DNA of 64,000 nt from Microvirga brassicacearum (GCF_008757455.1 NZ_VCMV01000003.1:186001-250000); one strand, 5' to 3'. Positions 1-9,859 are shown, counted from the stretch's first letter. Numbers and translations are program-made. Notes: a model not told the origin generated them from the sequence alone.

Positions 1-197
1 CGCGCGAAGAAACGCTGCTTGCCTGGGCGGTGATGGGCGGTATCGCGTTCGAGCTGACAACCAATCTCAAGATCGATCTCGGCTACCGCTACAGCCGCCT
101 CGACGGCGGCGGGTTCGACCGCTGGAACGCGCCAATTCGTCCGCGCCACGTGAGCGCGCACGAATTTCGCGTTGGCGCGCGCTACATGCTCGACTGA
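1..197 (+). CDS. Outer-membrane beta-barrel protein, C-terminal fragment
   Basis: The gene is cut by the left edge; the reading frame begins at base 3 and runs 64 codons to TGA at 195-197. The visible part alternates polar and hydrophobic residues as in beta strands (for example DLGYRYSRLD, then EFRVGARYMLD) and ends just after an aromatic-rich final strand. This is typical of small alphaproteobacterial outer-membrane barrels of the Omp25/OmpA-barrel type. The exact family cannot be fixed from the fragment. It converges on the RND pump gene with a 13-base gap. Confidence 0.6.
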   Translation, partial: REETLLAWAVMGGIAFELTTNLKIDLGYRYSRLDGGGFDRWNAPIRPRHVSAHEFRVGARYMLD

Positions 198-210
198 GCG
201 CGATCGTCGA

Positions 211-3200
211 TTACTCGGCCGGATGCACCTTTGTCGGTGCCTCGCCATGCGGCCGCAAGCCGGTCTGCGCCCGCAGCTTGTCGAGCATCTCGCCCACATA
301 GGTCGCGGGTTTGGTGTAGCCGCCGAGAAGCAGATAGATCGCCGGCACCACGAGGATTGTCAGCAGGGTCGAGAGCGTGACGCCGCCGACGATGACGGTG
401 CCGATGGCATTGCGGGATTCAGCACCTGCGCCGGATGACCATGCGAGCGGGATCGCGCCGCCGATCATGGCGATCGACGTCATGAGGATGGGGCGAAGGC
501 GCATGACCGAAGCCTCGATGACGGCGTCGCGGACCGAGTAGCCGCGCTCGCGCAGTTGGTTCGAGAACTCGACGATGAGGATGCCGTTCTTGGTCATCAG
601 GCCGATCAGCAGGATCATGCCGATCTGACTGTAGATATTGAGCGATTGCCCCGTGAGCGCGAGCGCTGCGAGGCCGCCGGTGACCGCAAGCGGGACCGTC
701 AGCATGATGATGAACGGGTTGATCCAGCTCTCGAACTGCGCCGCCAGCACCAGGAAGACGACGAGCAGCGCCATGCCGAAGGTCACATAGATGGCGTTCG
801 AGGATTCGCGGAAATCGCGGGACTGGCCTGAATAGCCGATCCGTGCCTCGGCTGGCAGATTATCGCGCGCAATCTGCTCCAATTCTCCGAGACCCTCCCC
901 GATAGATACGCCGGGGGCGAGCGCCGATTGGATCGTGATCGAGCGTAGACGGTCAAACCGATTCAGTGCCTGCGGCGCTGCTGATTCCGAAAGGCTCACG
1001 AAGGACGAAAGGGGGATGAGATCACCGTTCGCTGCACGAACGAACGTGTTGGTAAGATCGTTGGGCGTTGCGCGATCCTCCGCGCGAGCGCGCATGATCA
1101 CCGGGTATTCGTCACCGCGATTGACGAAGGTGGAGACCTCGCGCTCCCCGAACATGAGTTCAAGCGTGCGGCCGATATCCTCAACCGATACGCCGAGATC
1201 GGCGGCGCGCTGACGATCGATCTGGATGCGGATGTCCGGTTGCGACTCGCGGTAGTTGGAGTCGATGTTGACGAATTTGCCCGTCTCCTGCGCCTTTTGC
1301 ATAACGAGGTCACGCCAACCCCGCAAAGTCTCGTAATCCGGCCCACCGAGCACAAACTGGATCGGCTGACCGAAGCCACCCGCGCCGCCGAAGGACGGCG
1401 GGTTAAGCGGAAAAGCGCGCGCTCCCGGGAAGTTCGACACCTTGGGCGTTAGCTGCTGGACAAGTTCCTGCTGTTTGATGTTACGGTTTTCCCAAGGCAC
1501 GAGACGCACGATCACGATACCTTCGTTCACGGGCGAGGGGCGCGCAAAGCCCGGCGCCACCTGACTCAGCATGGACGAGACGATGCCCTGTTCATGCAGC
1601 GGCATAAGGATACGCTCCACCTCCTTCACCCGGTTCCGAGTGTAGTCGAGGCTGGCGCCTTCCGGAGCCTGGATGCGCACGATGATTGCGCCGCGATCCT
1701 CTGTCGGAGCGAATTCCTTCGGCAGGGATTGAAACAGGCCATAGGCCGCGAGCGATACGATTGCGCCGAAGAAGAGAATGATGATCGGTGCCCGCAATGC
1801 GCGCGAGAGGAGCCAGCGATAACCGTTGTTCATGCCCTCGAAGAGCGGCTCCGTCATACGCTGGATGCGGCCATGAGCCGGCACCATCAGCTTCGAGCAC
1901 AGCATCGGCGTGAGCGTGCGGGCCACGACGCCGGAGAAGAAAATGGCGGCCGCCAGCGTGATTGCAAACTCGCGAAAGAGCTTGCCTGTATTGCCCGTCA
2001 TGAATGCGAGAGGAATGAATACCGCCATCAGGGTCGCCGTGGTCGCGATCACTGCGAAGCCGATCTCGCGCGCACCGTCGAAGGAGGCGAGCAGCGGCGG
2101 CTGCCCTTCCTCAATGCGGCGATGGATGTTCTCGATCTCCACGATTGCGTCGTCCACCACGATGCCGATGGCGAGAACGATGGCCAGTAGCGTGAGCACG
2201 TTGATGGAGGCGTTGAAGAAGGACATCACCATGAAGGCGGCGATCACCGAAACCGGGATCGCAACCATGGCGACGATAGTCGAACGCCAGTCGCGCAGAA
2301 ACAGCAGGATCACCAGAATGACGAGAGCCAGACCCTCGATCAACGTGTGCAGCACGCCGTCGATCGACGCGCGGATGAACTGACTCTCGTCGTAGAGGAT
2401 TTCGGCGGTGGTCTCTGGCGGAAGCGACGGTCTGAGTGCCTCCACCTCCTTGCGGACCGCGTCCGCAACCGACAACGTATTGGCTGTTGACTGGCGCACG
2501 ATGCCCATGCCGATCGCGGTCTGGCCGGATTGATAGAATTCGAACCGGGTGTCTTCGGCGCCAACCTCGACGCGGGCGACCTCGCCGAGCCGCACCAGAT
2601 AGCCGTTCTTGTTGGTGACGATCACCTGTTGGAATTCTTCCGGCGTTGCGAGGCGCGAATCCGTCTTGACGGTGAACTCGCGCTGGGCGGATTCGATGCG
2701 CCCACCAGGCAATTCCACATTCTGCCGTTTGATTGCGTTCTCAACATCCTGAACGGTCAAGCCGCGGGCCGCCAGCGCCGGCCGGTCGATCCAGATCCGC
2801 ATGGCATAACGCCGCTCACCACCCAGATAGACATTGGCGACGCCGGGGACCGTCGAGAGTCGGTCTACGTAGACGCGTTTCAGGTAATCGCTGAGTTCGA
2901 GCGAGTCGAGGCTGTTCGAAGTAATGCCGACCCACATGATCGCCTGCGCATTTGCGTCGACCTTGCGGATCACCGGGGTGTCGGCGCCATCGGGCAGACG
3001 GCCGATAACGCGCGAGACCGCATCGCGCACGTCGGAAGTGGCGCCTTCAGGAGCACGGCTGACTTCGAACTCGATCGAGACAGACGACCGGTCGTTCTGG
3101 CTTTGTGAATTGACCTGCCGGATACCCTCGATGCCCGCGACGGCCCCTTCAATAATCTCCGTTACGCGACTCTCGATAACCTCGTTCGATGCGCCGCGAT

Positions 3201-3351
3201 AGACGGTGGAGACGGAGACGACCGGCCGGTCGACGCTCGGATATTCACGCACCGGAAGATTGATGAGCGACGAGAGCCCGCCGACGATCAGCAACAGGCT
3301 GACGACGACTGCAAAAACAGGGCGGCGGATGAAGAGGTCGGAAACCTGCAT
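211..3351 (-). CDS. RND multidrug efflux pump, inner-membrane transporter (AcrB/MexB type, HAE1 family)
   Basis: The 1046-residue product has the full length of a tripartite efflux transporter. It uses the proton gradient to export drugs or other amphiphiles through the adaptor encoded just upstream and an outer-membrane channel not seen here. It starts MQVSDLFIRRP, the usual first amphipathic helix followed by a transmembrane segment. The proton-relay motif GIVVDDAIVEIENIHRR lies near residue 400 and the partner lysine motif GLMTKNGILIVEF near 930. The ATG at 3351 is preferred over an upstream in-frame start because it gives the conserved N-terminus. It follows the adaptor gene on the same strand after 95 bases, probably as one operon. 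Confidence 0.93.
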   Translation of the reverse strand: MQVSDLFIRRPVFAVVVSLLLIVGGLSSLINLPVREYPSVDRPVVSVSTVYRGASNEVIESRVTEIIEGAVAGIEGIRQVNSQSQNDRSSVSIEFEVSRAPEGATSDVRDAVSRVIGRLPDGADTPVIRKVDANAQAIMWVGITSNSLDSLELSDYLKRVYVDRLSTVPGVANVYLGGERRYAMRIWIDRPALAARGLTVQDVENAIKRQNVELPGGRIESAQREFTVKTDSRLATPEEFQQVIVTNKNGYLVRLGEVARVEVGAEDTRFEFYQSGQTAIGMGIVRQSTANTLSVADAVRKEVEALRPSLPPETTAEILYDESQFIRASIDGVLHTLIEGLALVILVILLFLRDWRSTIVAMVAIPVSVIAAFMVMSFFNASINVLTLLAIVLAIGIVVDDAIVEIENIHRRIEEGQPPLLASFDGAREIGFAVIATTATLMAVFIPLAFMTGNTGKLFREFAITLAAAIFFSGVVARTLTPMLCSKLMVPAHGRIQRMTEPLFEGMNNGYRWLLSRALRAPIIILFFGAIVSLAAYGLFQSLPKEFAPTEDRGAIIVRIQAPEGASLDYTRNRVKEVERILMPLHEQGIVSSMLSQVAPGFARPSPVNEGIVIVRLVPWENRNIKQQELVQQLTPKVSNFPGARAFPLNPPSFGGAGGFGQPIQFVLGGPDYETLRGWRDLVMQKAQETGKFVNIDSNYRESQPDIRIQIDRQRAADLGVSVEDIGRTLELMFGEREVSTFVNRGDEYPVIMRARAEDRATPNDLTNTFVRAANGDLIPLSSFVSLSESAAPQALNRFDRLRSITIQSALAPGVSIGEGLGELEQIARDNLPAEARIGYSGQSRDFRESSNAIYVTFGMALLVVFLVLAAQFESWINPFIIMLTVPLAVTGGLAALALTGQSLNIYSQIGMILLIGLMTKNGILIVEFSNQLRERGYSVRDAVIEASVMRLRPILMTSIAMIGGAIPLAWSSGAGAESRNAIGTVIVGGVTLSTLLTILVVPAIYLLLGGYTKPATYVGEMLDKLRAQTGLRPHGEAPTKVHPAE

Positions 3352-3446
3352 GGTTCTGTTATCCGGTTCAGGGCGACGTACGAGCCGCACAAACGGACGG
3401 CGGCTGTCCGCCCGCGCGGCAAAAGATCAGGTTCGCGCCCAACGCG

Positions 3447-4715
3447 TCATCGACGCTCGGCCGCAAGGGCGCTGCCAATCGCCTGCGGCACGTTCAGCGA
3501 ACTTCGCGACGGCTGTTCTCGGTTCGCCGCGGGAACGGGCGGCGCGGGTGGCGGCGAGCCCACCGGCCGCGCCACTACTTCGGCGCCTGCGCGGACCCGC
3601 TGGACGCCGAGCACCACAATCGACTCGCCCGGCTGCAAGCCTTCCAGCACCTCGACCTTGCCGCCCTGGCGCTGGCCGATGCGGATCACCCGCCGTTCGA
3701 TCTTGTTGTCCTTGACCGGGTAGACGATCTGCCGGAGACCTTCGCTGACGATCGCCTCCTCGGGGATGAGGATCGCATCGTCCTTGGTGGTGACTTCGAG
3801 GCCCACCGACAGGAACATGCCGGGCTTGAGCGCTTCGTCGGGATTCTGGAACTCAGCGGTAAGCCGAATGGTGCGGGTCGCCTGGTCGACGCGGGTGTCG
3901 AGCGTGGACACGATACCCTTGAAGGTGCGGCCCTGATACGCGGCCGAGGTGGCATTGACGGTCTGACCCGTCTTCAGACGCCCGAGAAGATTCTCGGGGA
4001 CGGAGAAATCCAGCCTGATGCGCGACAGGTCGTCCAGCGAGGTGATGCGCGTGCCGGGGGAGATATAGGCCCCGAGCGACACCGAGCGGGTGCCGACGCG
4101 GCCTGCAAAGGGCGCACGGATCGTCAGTTCCTCAAGCCGTGCTTCCGCGGCCTTGCGCTGTGCATGGGCGGATGCAAGCGACCCATCGAGGGATTTGACC
4201 TGCGCCGTCAGGTCTTCCACCTGGGCGCCGGTTCCGGCCCCGGTGCGGTTGAGTGTCATTGCACGGTCGAGCTTGATGGAGATTTCGTTTTTCAGCGCCA
4301 GGGCCCGGTTTGCTTCGGCGATCGCTTGTTCGATCTCGGCCCGGCGTTCATCCGCGTCCAGTTGCACCAGCACGTCGCCGGATTTGACGTTCTGGCCTTC
4401 CTCGAAACGGATTTCGTTGATGATGCCTGCAATTCGGGCAGTCACGGTGATGGATTCGAAGGCACGGACGGTGCCGACCGATTCCCGCACCTCGACGACG
4501 CGCCCGGTCTTGACGGTGTCGACTTCCACGGTCGCCGGGGCCGTCGCGCCCCCACGTCTGCCTTGTCCCGGCGCAGTCGCCTGCTGGGCCGACCCGGCGA
4601 AATAGCTGCCAATGACTGGCGCTTTCGCCAAATGGCCGCCCTGATAGGCGTACCAGCCACCAAAGCCTGCTGCCCCCAGCACGACAATGACGGCGAGCTG
4701 ACCGGACACACGCAT
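3447..4715 (-). CDS. RND efflux periplasmic adaptor (membrane fusion protein)
   Basis: The 422-residue HlyD/AcrA-type adaptor links the inner-membrane transporter to the outer-membrane channel. The N-terminus has a signal anchor (QLAVIVVLGAAGFGGWYAY) without a lipobox cysteine, so it is probably held by an uncleaved anchor. After a biotinyl-lipoyl half (VRAFESITVTARIAG) come a long coiled-coil hairpin, the second lipoyl half (IRAPFAGRVGTRSVSLGAYI) and a beta-barrel domain (NPDEALKPGMFLSVGLEV). The ATG at 4715 is preceded by a GGAG ribosome site; an ORF extension upstream is not needed. It is the first gene of the pump operon and lies behind the palindrome at 4806-4821. Confidence 0.92.
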   Translation of the reverse strand: MRVSGQLAVIVVLGAAGFGGWYAYQGGHLAKAPVIGSYFAGSAQQATAPGQGRRGGATAPATVEVDTVKTGRVVEVRESVGTVRAFESITVTARIAGIINEIRFEEGQNVKSGDVLVQLDADERRAEIEQAIAEANRALALKNEISIKLDRAMTLNRTGAGTGAQVEDLTAQVKSLDGSLASAHAQRKAAEARLEELTIRAPFAGRVGTRSVSLGAYISPGTRITSLDDLSRIRLDFSVPENLLGRLKTGQTVNATSAAYQGRTFKGIVSTLDTRVDQATRTIRLTAEFQNPDEALKPGMFLSVGLEVTTKDDAILIPEEAIVSEGLRQIVYPVKDNKIERRVIRIGQRQGGKVEVLEGLQPGESIVVLGVQRVRAGAEVVARPVGSPPPAPPVPAANREQPSRSSLNVPQAIGSALAAERR

Positions 4716-4805
4716 GCTCGCTCCTTGAAATCGGAATATTGTACTGCTCCTAGCACAAGATGTGCCAGCAAAAGCGACCATACCGCAGCAGACACGACAT
4801 TTTGT

Positions 4806-4821
4806 ATTACGATTTCGTAAT
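4806..4821. promoter_or_regulatory. Perfect palindrome, candidate repressor operator for the efflux operon
   Basis: ATTACGA-TT-TCGTAAT is a perfect 7+2+7 inverted repeat, 91 bases upstream of the adaptor ATG and 119 bases upstream of serC. Such palindromes in front of RND pump operons are commonly TetR-family operators. No regulator gene is present nearby, so the binding protein is an inference. Confidence 0.5.
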
Positions 4822-4888
4822 ATGATGCTGGAGAAATAGACTTAAGCGATGATCTTGACGGAGAGGGCAGCATCCGGCATATCCGGCG

Positions 4889-4939
4889 GCGGGATACCCC
4901 TCCCCAACGAGGGGCAACCATCTGGAAGGATGGATAGCC
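4889..4939 (+). ncRNA. serC RNA motif (5' leader of serC)
   Basis: Two short hairpins precede the serC start codon. The first pairs CCCCTC (4897-4902) with GAGGGG (4909-4914). The second pairs CCATC (4918-4922) with GATGG (4929-4933) and holds the GGAAGG ribosome-binding sequence in its loop and stem, just before the ATG at 4940. A conserved cis-regulatory element known as the serC motif occupies this position in alphaproteobacteria; the structure seen here fits, and an effect on translation start is likely. Confidence 0.7.
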
Positions 4940-6112
4940 ATGACCGATCTGCCCGCAGCGCGTCCGCGCTCGCCTTTCTTTTCCTCCGGCCCGTGCGCGA
5001 AGCGCCCCGGATGGTCTCTCGAAAACCTCAAAACCGACACGTTGGGCCGCTCGCATCGGGCGAAGCTCGGCAAGGCGCGCCTGAAGCGTGCCATCGACCT
5101 CACCCGCGAGGTGCTTGAGGTTCCGGCCGATTACCGCATCGGGATTGTGCCTGCATCCGACACCGGCGCGGTCGAGATGGCCTTGTGGTCGATGCTCGGC
5201 GCCCGCCCAGTGGAAATGCTCGCCTGGGAAAGCTTCGGCGAAGGCTGGGTCACCGATGTGGCAAAGCAGCTCAAGCTCGATGATGTCCGCATCACGACGG
5301 CCGATTACGGGCTGCTACCCGACCTGTCCAAGGTGGATACCAAGGCGCGCGACGTGGTGTTCACGTGGAACGGTACGACGTCGGGTGTTCGTGTCGAGAA
5401 CGCCGAGTGGATTGCTGCCGACCGCGAAGGTCTCACCATCTGCGATGCCACCTCGGCGGCATTCGCCCAGAAACTCGACTTCGCGAAGCTCGATGTAGTG
5501 ACCTTCTCGTGGCAGAAGGTGCTCGGCGGCGAAGCCGCGCACGGCATGCTGATCCTCTCCCCCCGCGCGGTCGAACGGCTCGAGACCTACAAGCCCGCGT
5601 GGCCGCTGCCGAAGATCTTCCGCATGACCAAAGGCGGCAAGCTCATCGAAGGCATCTTCGAAGGCGAGACCATCAACACCCCGTCCATGCTCTGCGTCGA
5701 AGATTACATCGACGCGCTGGAATGGGCGCAGGGCATCGGTGGTCTGAAAGGTCTTCTGGCGAAAGCCGATGCGAATGCCCGCGTGATTCACGATTGGGTC
5801 GCGCGCACACCCTGGATCGCCAATCTGGCAAAGGTTCCGGCGACCGCGTCGAACACCAGCGTCTGCCTCGTCATCGCCGATCCCGACGTGGTGGCGAAGG
5901 GACCGGATGCCGTGTCGCAAGTCGCCAAGGGTATTACGGCGGCGCTGGAGAAGGAGGGCGTGGCTCTCGATATCGGCGCCTACCGCGATGCTCCTCCGGG
6001 CCTGCGCATCTGGTGCGGCGCGACGGTGGAAGCCTCCGATCTTGAGGCTCTGACGCCGTGGCTCGACTGGGCGTTTGCGCAGGAAAAAGCGAAGCTCGCG
6101 AAAGCAGCATAG
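4940..6112 (+). CDS. serC: Phosphoserine aminotransferase
   Basis: The 390-residue PLP-dependent enzyme of aminotransferase class V converts 3-phosphohydroxypyruvate and glutamate to phosphoserine, the second step of serine synthesis. The N-terminus ([18 protein letters not shown]) and the PLP lysine motif [14 protein letters not shown] near residue 193 are those of the alphaproteobacterial serC branch. The start is set by the leader hairpin with its ribosome site directly upstream. It is followed after 190 bases by serA, which makes its substrate. Confidence 0.95.
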   Translation: MTDLPAARPRSPFFSSGPCAKRPGWSLENLKTDTLGRSHRAKLGKARLKRAIDLTREVLEVPADYRIGIVPASDTGAVEMALWSMLGARPVEMLAWESFGEGWVTDVAKQLKLDDVRITTADYGLLPDLSKVDTKARDVVFTWNGTTSGVRVENAEWIAADREGLTICDATSAAFAQKLDFAKLDVVTFSWQKVLGGEAAHGMLILSPRAVERLETYKPAWPLPKIFRMTKGGKLIEGIFEGETINTPSMLCVEDYIDALEWAQGIGGLKGLLAKADANARVIHDWVARTPWIANLAKVPATASNTSVCLVIADPDVVAKGPDAVSQVAKGITAALEKEGVALDIGAYRDAPPGLRIWCGATVEASDLEALTPWLDWAFAQEKAKLAKAA

Positions 6113-6121
6113 GCGTCCGTT

Positions 6122-6158
6122 TCCCTCCCCCTTGCGGGGAGGGCCAGGGTGGGGGTCG
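6122..6158 (+). repeat. GC-rich intergenic palindromic repeat, copy 1
   Basis: A CCCTCCCCCTTGCGGGGAGG core is followed by GGGTGGGGGTCG. It is the inverted partner of the copy at 6249-6287, and the two arms could fold into a long interrupted hairpin between serC and serA. Such short repeats are common in intergenic DNA of alphaproteobacteria. Confidence 0.6.
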
Positions 6159-6248
6159 CAAACCCGTAGCGCGACCGAACACCGTTCTGGCGGCGGGCCT
6201 GAGGCAGCCTGTCCCCGCAGATTTAATTCAGACCATTCACCGGTGGGA

Positions 6249-6287
6249 CGACCCCCACCCCCAGCCCCTCCCCGCAAGGGGGAGGGG
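6249..6287 (-). repeat. GC-rich intergenic palindromic repeat, copy 2 (inverted)
   Basis: CGACCCCCACCCCCAG followed by a CCCCTCCCCGCAAGGGGG core is the near-exact reverse complement of copy 1, about 90 bases away. It lies just before the serA start and could reduce read-through from serC or protect the mRNA end. Confidence 0.6.
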
Positions 6288-6302
6288 AGCACGAGGTGCC
6301 CC

Positions 6303-7895
6303 ATGACCAAACCCCGCGTTCTCATTTCCGACGCCCTCTCGCCCGCCGCCGTGCAGATTTTCAAGGATCGCGGCATCGACGTGGATTTCCAGCCCGACCT
6401 CGGCAAGGACAAGGATAAGCTTGCCGCCGTCATCGGCGATTATGACGGCCTGGCGATCCGCTCCGCCACCAAGGTGACGGCCAAGATCCTGGAACAGGCG
6501 AAGAACCTGAAGGTGATCGGCCGCGCCGGCATCGGGGTCGACAATGTCGAAATCCCGGCCGCCACCGCCAAGGGCGTGATCGTCATGAACACGCCGTTCG
6601 GCAATTCCATCACCACCGCTGAACACGCCATCGCGATGATGTTCGCGCTCGCCCGCCAGATCCCGCAGGCCGACACGTCGACCCAGGCCGGCAAGTGGGA
6701 GAAGAACCGCTTCATGGGCGTCGAACTCACCGCCAAGACACTTGGGGTGATCGGTTGCGGCAACATCGGGTCGATCGTGGCTGAACGCGGCATCGGCCTG
6801 CGTATGAAGGTCATCGCCTACGATCCGTTCCTCTCACCCGAGCGCGCTATCGAGATCGGAGTCGAGAAGGTGGAGTTGGAGGAACTGCTCCGCCGTGCCG
6901 ACATCATCACGCTGCACGTGCCGATGACCGAGAAGACAAAAAATATTCTGTCGGCCGAGAACATCGCCAAGACCAAGAAGGGCGTGCGCATCATCAATTG
7001 CGCGCGCGGCGGATTGGTCGACGAGACGGCGTTGCGGGCAGCGCTCGATTCCGGCCACGTCGCGGGCGCGGCCTTCGATGTGTTCATCGAGGAGCCGGCG
7101 ACCAGCAACCCGCTGTTTGGACACCCCAACGTGGTCTGCACCCCTCATCTGGGCGCCGCCACCACGGAGGCGCAGGAGAACGTGGCGTTGCAGGTTGCCG
7201 AGCAGATGTCGGATTACCTGCTGCAGGGCGCGATCCAGAACGCCGTCAACTTCCCGTCCATCTCGGCCGAGGAAGCACCGCGTCTCAAGCCTTTCGTGGC
7301 ATTGGCCGAGAAGCTCGGCTCGTTCCTGGGCCAGCTCACCGAAGCGCCGATCAAGGGCATCCGCATCGAATATGAAGGCGCGGTCGCGGACATGAACACC
7401 CGCGCGCTGACGTCGGCTGCGGTGACCGGCGTGCTGCGTCCGTTCCTGCAGGACATCAACATGGTGTCCGCGCCGGTCGTGGCGCGCGAGCGCGGCATTA
7501 CGATCGAAGAGGTGAAGCGCGAGAACGCCGTGCGCGATTACGAAAGCTTCGTCCGCATCGTCGTCCAGGCCGAAGACATGGCGCGCCATGCGGGCGGCAC
7601 GGTGTTCCAGGATGGCAAGCCGCGGGTGATCGAGATCCGCGACATCGCGGTGGACGCGGAATTTGCGCCGCACATGATATACGTGCGTAACGACGACAAG
7701 CCGGGTTTCATCGGACGCTTCGGCACGTTGCTTGGGGAGTCCGGCGTCAATGTCGCCACCTTCGCGCTCGGCCGTGACCGCGCCGGCGGCGATGCGATCT
7801 GCTTCGTGTCGGTCGATCAGCCCGTGACGGATGATCTGCTGCGCAAGATCGAGGCGATTCCGCAGGTCAAGCGCGCGCGCTCGGTGCGGTTCTAA
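6303..7895 (+). CDS. serA: D-3-phosphoglycerate dehydrogenase
   Basis: The 530-residue long-form SerA oxidises 3-phosphoglycerate with NAD+, the first step of serine synthesis. An N-terminal D-2-hydroxyacid dehydrogenase catalytic domain surrounds a Rossmann NAD domain (GVIGCGNIGSIVAERG). The catalytic motifs INCARGGLVDE and CTPHLGAATTEAQENVA follow. An ASB intervening domain and a C-terminal ACT domain (HMIYVRNDDKPGFIGRFG) follow, the usual site of serine feedback. The ATG at 6303 gives the conserved MTKPRVLISDAL start; the open frame continues upstream into the repeat and is ignored. Confidence 0.96.
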   Translation: MTKPRVLISDALSPAAVQIFKDRGIDVDFQPDLGKDKDKLAAVIGDYDGLAIRSATKVTAKILEQAKNLKVIGRAGIGVDNVEIPAATAKGVIVMNTPFGNSITTAEHAIAMMFALARQIPQADTSTQAGKWEKNRFMGVELTAKTLGVIGCGNIGSIVAERGIGLRMKVIAYDPFLSPERAIEIGVEKVELEELLRRADIITLHVPMTEKTKNILSAENIAKTKKGVRIINCARGGLVDETALRAALDSGHVAGAAFDVFIEEPATSNPLFGHPNVVCTPHLGAATTEAQENVALQVAEQMSDYLLQGAIQNAVNFPSISAEEAPRLKPFVALAEKLGSFLGQLTEAPIKGIRIEYEGAVADMNTRALTSAAVTGVLRPFLQDINMVSAPVVARERGITIEEVKRENAVRDYESFVRIVVQAEDMARHAGGTVFQDGKPRVIEIRDIAVDAEFAPHMIYVRNDDKPGFIGRFGTLLGESGVNVATFALGRDRAGGDAICFVSVDQPVTDDLLRKIEAIPQVKRARSVRF

Positions 7896-7914
7896 CGACC
7901 TTCCTCCGGCGGGA

Positions 7915-8820
7915 TCAGGCGCGTCTTTCAGCGAGCCAGATTCCGCCGAGAACGAGGGCCAGCCCAACCGCGTGATAAAGCGCAAAGGGCTCGCCCAGAA
8001 TCAGAACGGCCAGCAACGCGCCGAAGACCGGCACCAGATTGACGAAAAGGCCGGCGCGGGCCGGGCCGATCAGCTCCACGCCGCGGATGAAGAAGACCTG
8101 CGCCACCAGCGACGGCAGCAGGCCGATATAGAGCATGATGACCCATCCCGCCGGCGTCGGCCATTGCACGCTCCCGCTCGCCATCTCGATGGCGAGCAGC
8201 GGAAGCGATGTCATGAACGCAACCATCGCGAGGGACGTGAAGAAGACGAGACCCGATACCGGTGGTTTGCGTCTCAGGCCCAGCGTGTAGGCGGCGTAGA
8301 ACACGCAGGCGATCAGCGTGAAGACGTCGCCGATGTTGAGCGCCAGCGTTCGCAGAATCTCCAGATCGCCCTTCACCGAAACCAGGACCACGCCGGCGAT
8401 GGTCATGAGCATCCCGAAAACCTGCACCCGCGCCACGCGCACATGCAGGAACAGGACCGAAGCCAGCAGCACCAATACGGGGATCGCCCCCTGAAAAAGC
8501 GTCAGGTTGACGGCGGTGGTGTAGTGCGCGGCCGTGTAGAACAACGCGTTGAAAGCCGTAAAGCCGAAGATGCCGGACAGGACGATGATGCGCCACCCGG
8601 TCTTCAGGATCGACCATTCGGCGACCATCTGGCGCCCGACGATGGGCAGCAGCACGATGAGGACCATCACCCATCGCAGGCACGTAAGCGCCATCGGCGA
8701 GATCTCACCAACGGCAAGCCGACCTGCGACGGCGTTGCCGCCCCACATGAGCATCGCCAGGGCGAGCAGCAGGAAGGCTTGCCCGAAGAGGCCGTTCCAG
8801 AGCGAATTCACGAATCTCAT
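7915..8820 (-). CDS. EamA/DMT-family permease
   Basis: The 301-residue protein has ten predicted hydrophobic segments and two EamA repeats, the build of drug/metabolite transporter exporters. The start WGGNAVAGRLAVGEISPMAL and the mid segment GFTAFNALFYTAAHYTTAVN are typical of this family. The substrate is unknown; family members export amino acids, purines or drugs. It is convergent with serA, only 19 bases apart. Confidence 0.88.
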   Translation of the reverse strand: MRFVNSLWNGLFGQAFLLLALAMLMWGGNAVAGRLAVGEISPMALTCLRWVMVLIVLLPIVGRQMVAEWSILKTGWRIIVLSGIFGFTAFNALFYTAAHYTTAVNLTLFQGAIPVLVLLASVLFLHVRVARVQVFGMLMTIAGVVLVSVKGDLEILRTLALNIGDVFTLIACVFYAAYTLGLRRKPPVSGLVFFTSLAMVAFMTSLPLLAIEMASGSVQWPTPAGWVIMLYIGLLPSLVAQVFFIRGVELIGPARAGLFVNLVPVFGALLAVLILGEPFALYHAVGLALVLGGIWLAERRA

Positions 8821-8899
8821 GGAGTTTTTCAGACCTCAGGGCGCTTGCCGCGGCGCGCGGTTCGGTCTAACCGGCGTCGAGCGAAGGCAGGAACAGCTT

Positions 8900-9763
8900 A
8901 TGGCCTTAAGATTTCTGGTGGTCGAGGGCAATACGCGTGACGCAAGGCAGAACCACAAGGCGGCCTATGGATTGATACCATCCGAATCCTATGCGGCCGT
9001 GCTGCAGGGGATCGAGCCGGACATCGTCTGCGATCTGGCGTTCCCGGCCGATGAGGGCGCGAACTTGCCCGATGCGGCGGGCTTGCAATCCTACGATGGC
9101 ATTGTGCTGACCGGCTCGCATCTCAGCATCTACGACCGCACGCCGGACATCCTTCGTCAGATCGATCTCATGCGGGCGATTTATGCGTCCGGGACGCCGT
9201 CTTTCGGCTCCTGCTGGGGCCTTCAGGTCGCGGCTGTCGCGGCCGATGGGGACGTGCAGAAGAACCCGCTCGGTCGCGAGGTCGGCTTTGCCCGGCGCCT
9301 TCTGCCGACGGAGGCCGGCAGGGCACATCCGATGCTCGCGGGTCGCCCGGATGTCTATGATGCGCCAGCGATCCATCTCGATATGGTGACCGTGCTCCCA
9401 GCCGATTGCACCATCCTGTCGTCCAACAGCGTCTCGCCTGTGCAAGCCGCGGAGATCCGGCTCGACGGCGGTGTCTTCTGGGGCGTGCAATATCATCCGG
9501 AATTCAGCCTCGGCGAACTCGCCGTCATTCTCGATCGGCGCAAGACCCTGCTCGTGGACGAGGGCTTCTGCCGGAGTGAAGCGGATGCCGCGGCCTATGT
9601 GGCCGATCTCGCGGCTTTGCAGCAGAATCGCCACCGGGCCGATCTCGCCTGGCGCCATGGAATCGACATGGAGGTGCTAGATTCTGCTCGCCGGACACGG
9701 GAAATCGCGAACTTCGTGGCGCACCGGGTGAAGCCGGAAAAGAGTTCACGCGGAAGGGCTTGA
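8900..9763 (+). CDS. Class I glutamine amidotransferase
   Basis: The 287-residue protein has the triad of a class I GATase: nucleophile cysteine in GSCWGLQ near residue 104 and the histidine motif WGVQYHPEFS near 200. The FLVVEGNTRDARQNHKAAYG start is typical of stand-alone amidotransferases related to GMP-synthase-like and YfeJ-type proteins. The acceptor substrate is unknown. ATG 8900 has an AGGA site upstream; the longer upstream frame overlaps the divergent permease gene and is not used. Confidence 0.85.
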   Translation: MALRFLVVEGNTRDARQNHKAAYGLIPSESYAAVLQGIEPDIVCDLAFPADEGANLPDAAGLQSYDGIVLTGSHLSIYDRTPDILRQIDLMRAIYASGTPSFGSCWGLQVAAVAADGDVQKNPLGREVGFARRLLPTEAGRAHPMLAGRPDVYDAPAIHLDMVTVLPADCTILSSNSVSPVQAAEIRLDGGVFWGVQYHPEFSLGELAVILDRRKTLLVDEGFCRSEADAAAYVADLAALQQNRHRADLAWRHGIDMEVLDSARRTREIANFVAHRVKPEKSSRGRA

Positions 9764-9859
9764 GACCTCTGGCCGCAGCCGTGGCGGCAACAGGAGGTCA
9801 TTCCGGCTTGACCTCCCGCGCATCATCCACCATGAGACTTTGCAAGGTTTTTCCACCCC

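Noticed and set aside
2530-3108. Long plus-strand frames inside the RND pump gene
   Set aside because: Antisense shadows of a well-conserved gene; high G+C DNA gives many such open frames.
6113-6302. Upstream extension of serA through the palindromic repeats
   Set aside because: The extension is proline- and arginine-rich repeat translation; homologous SerA proteins begin at the MTKPRVLISDA start.
6834-7985. 383-codon minus-strand frame over serA
   Set aside because: Shadow of serA with no family pattern.
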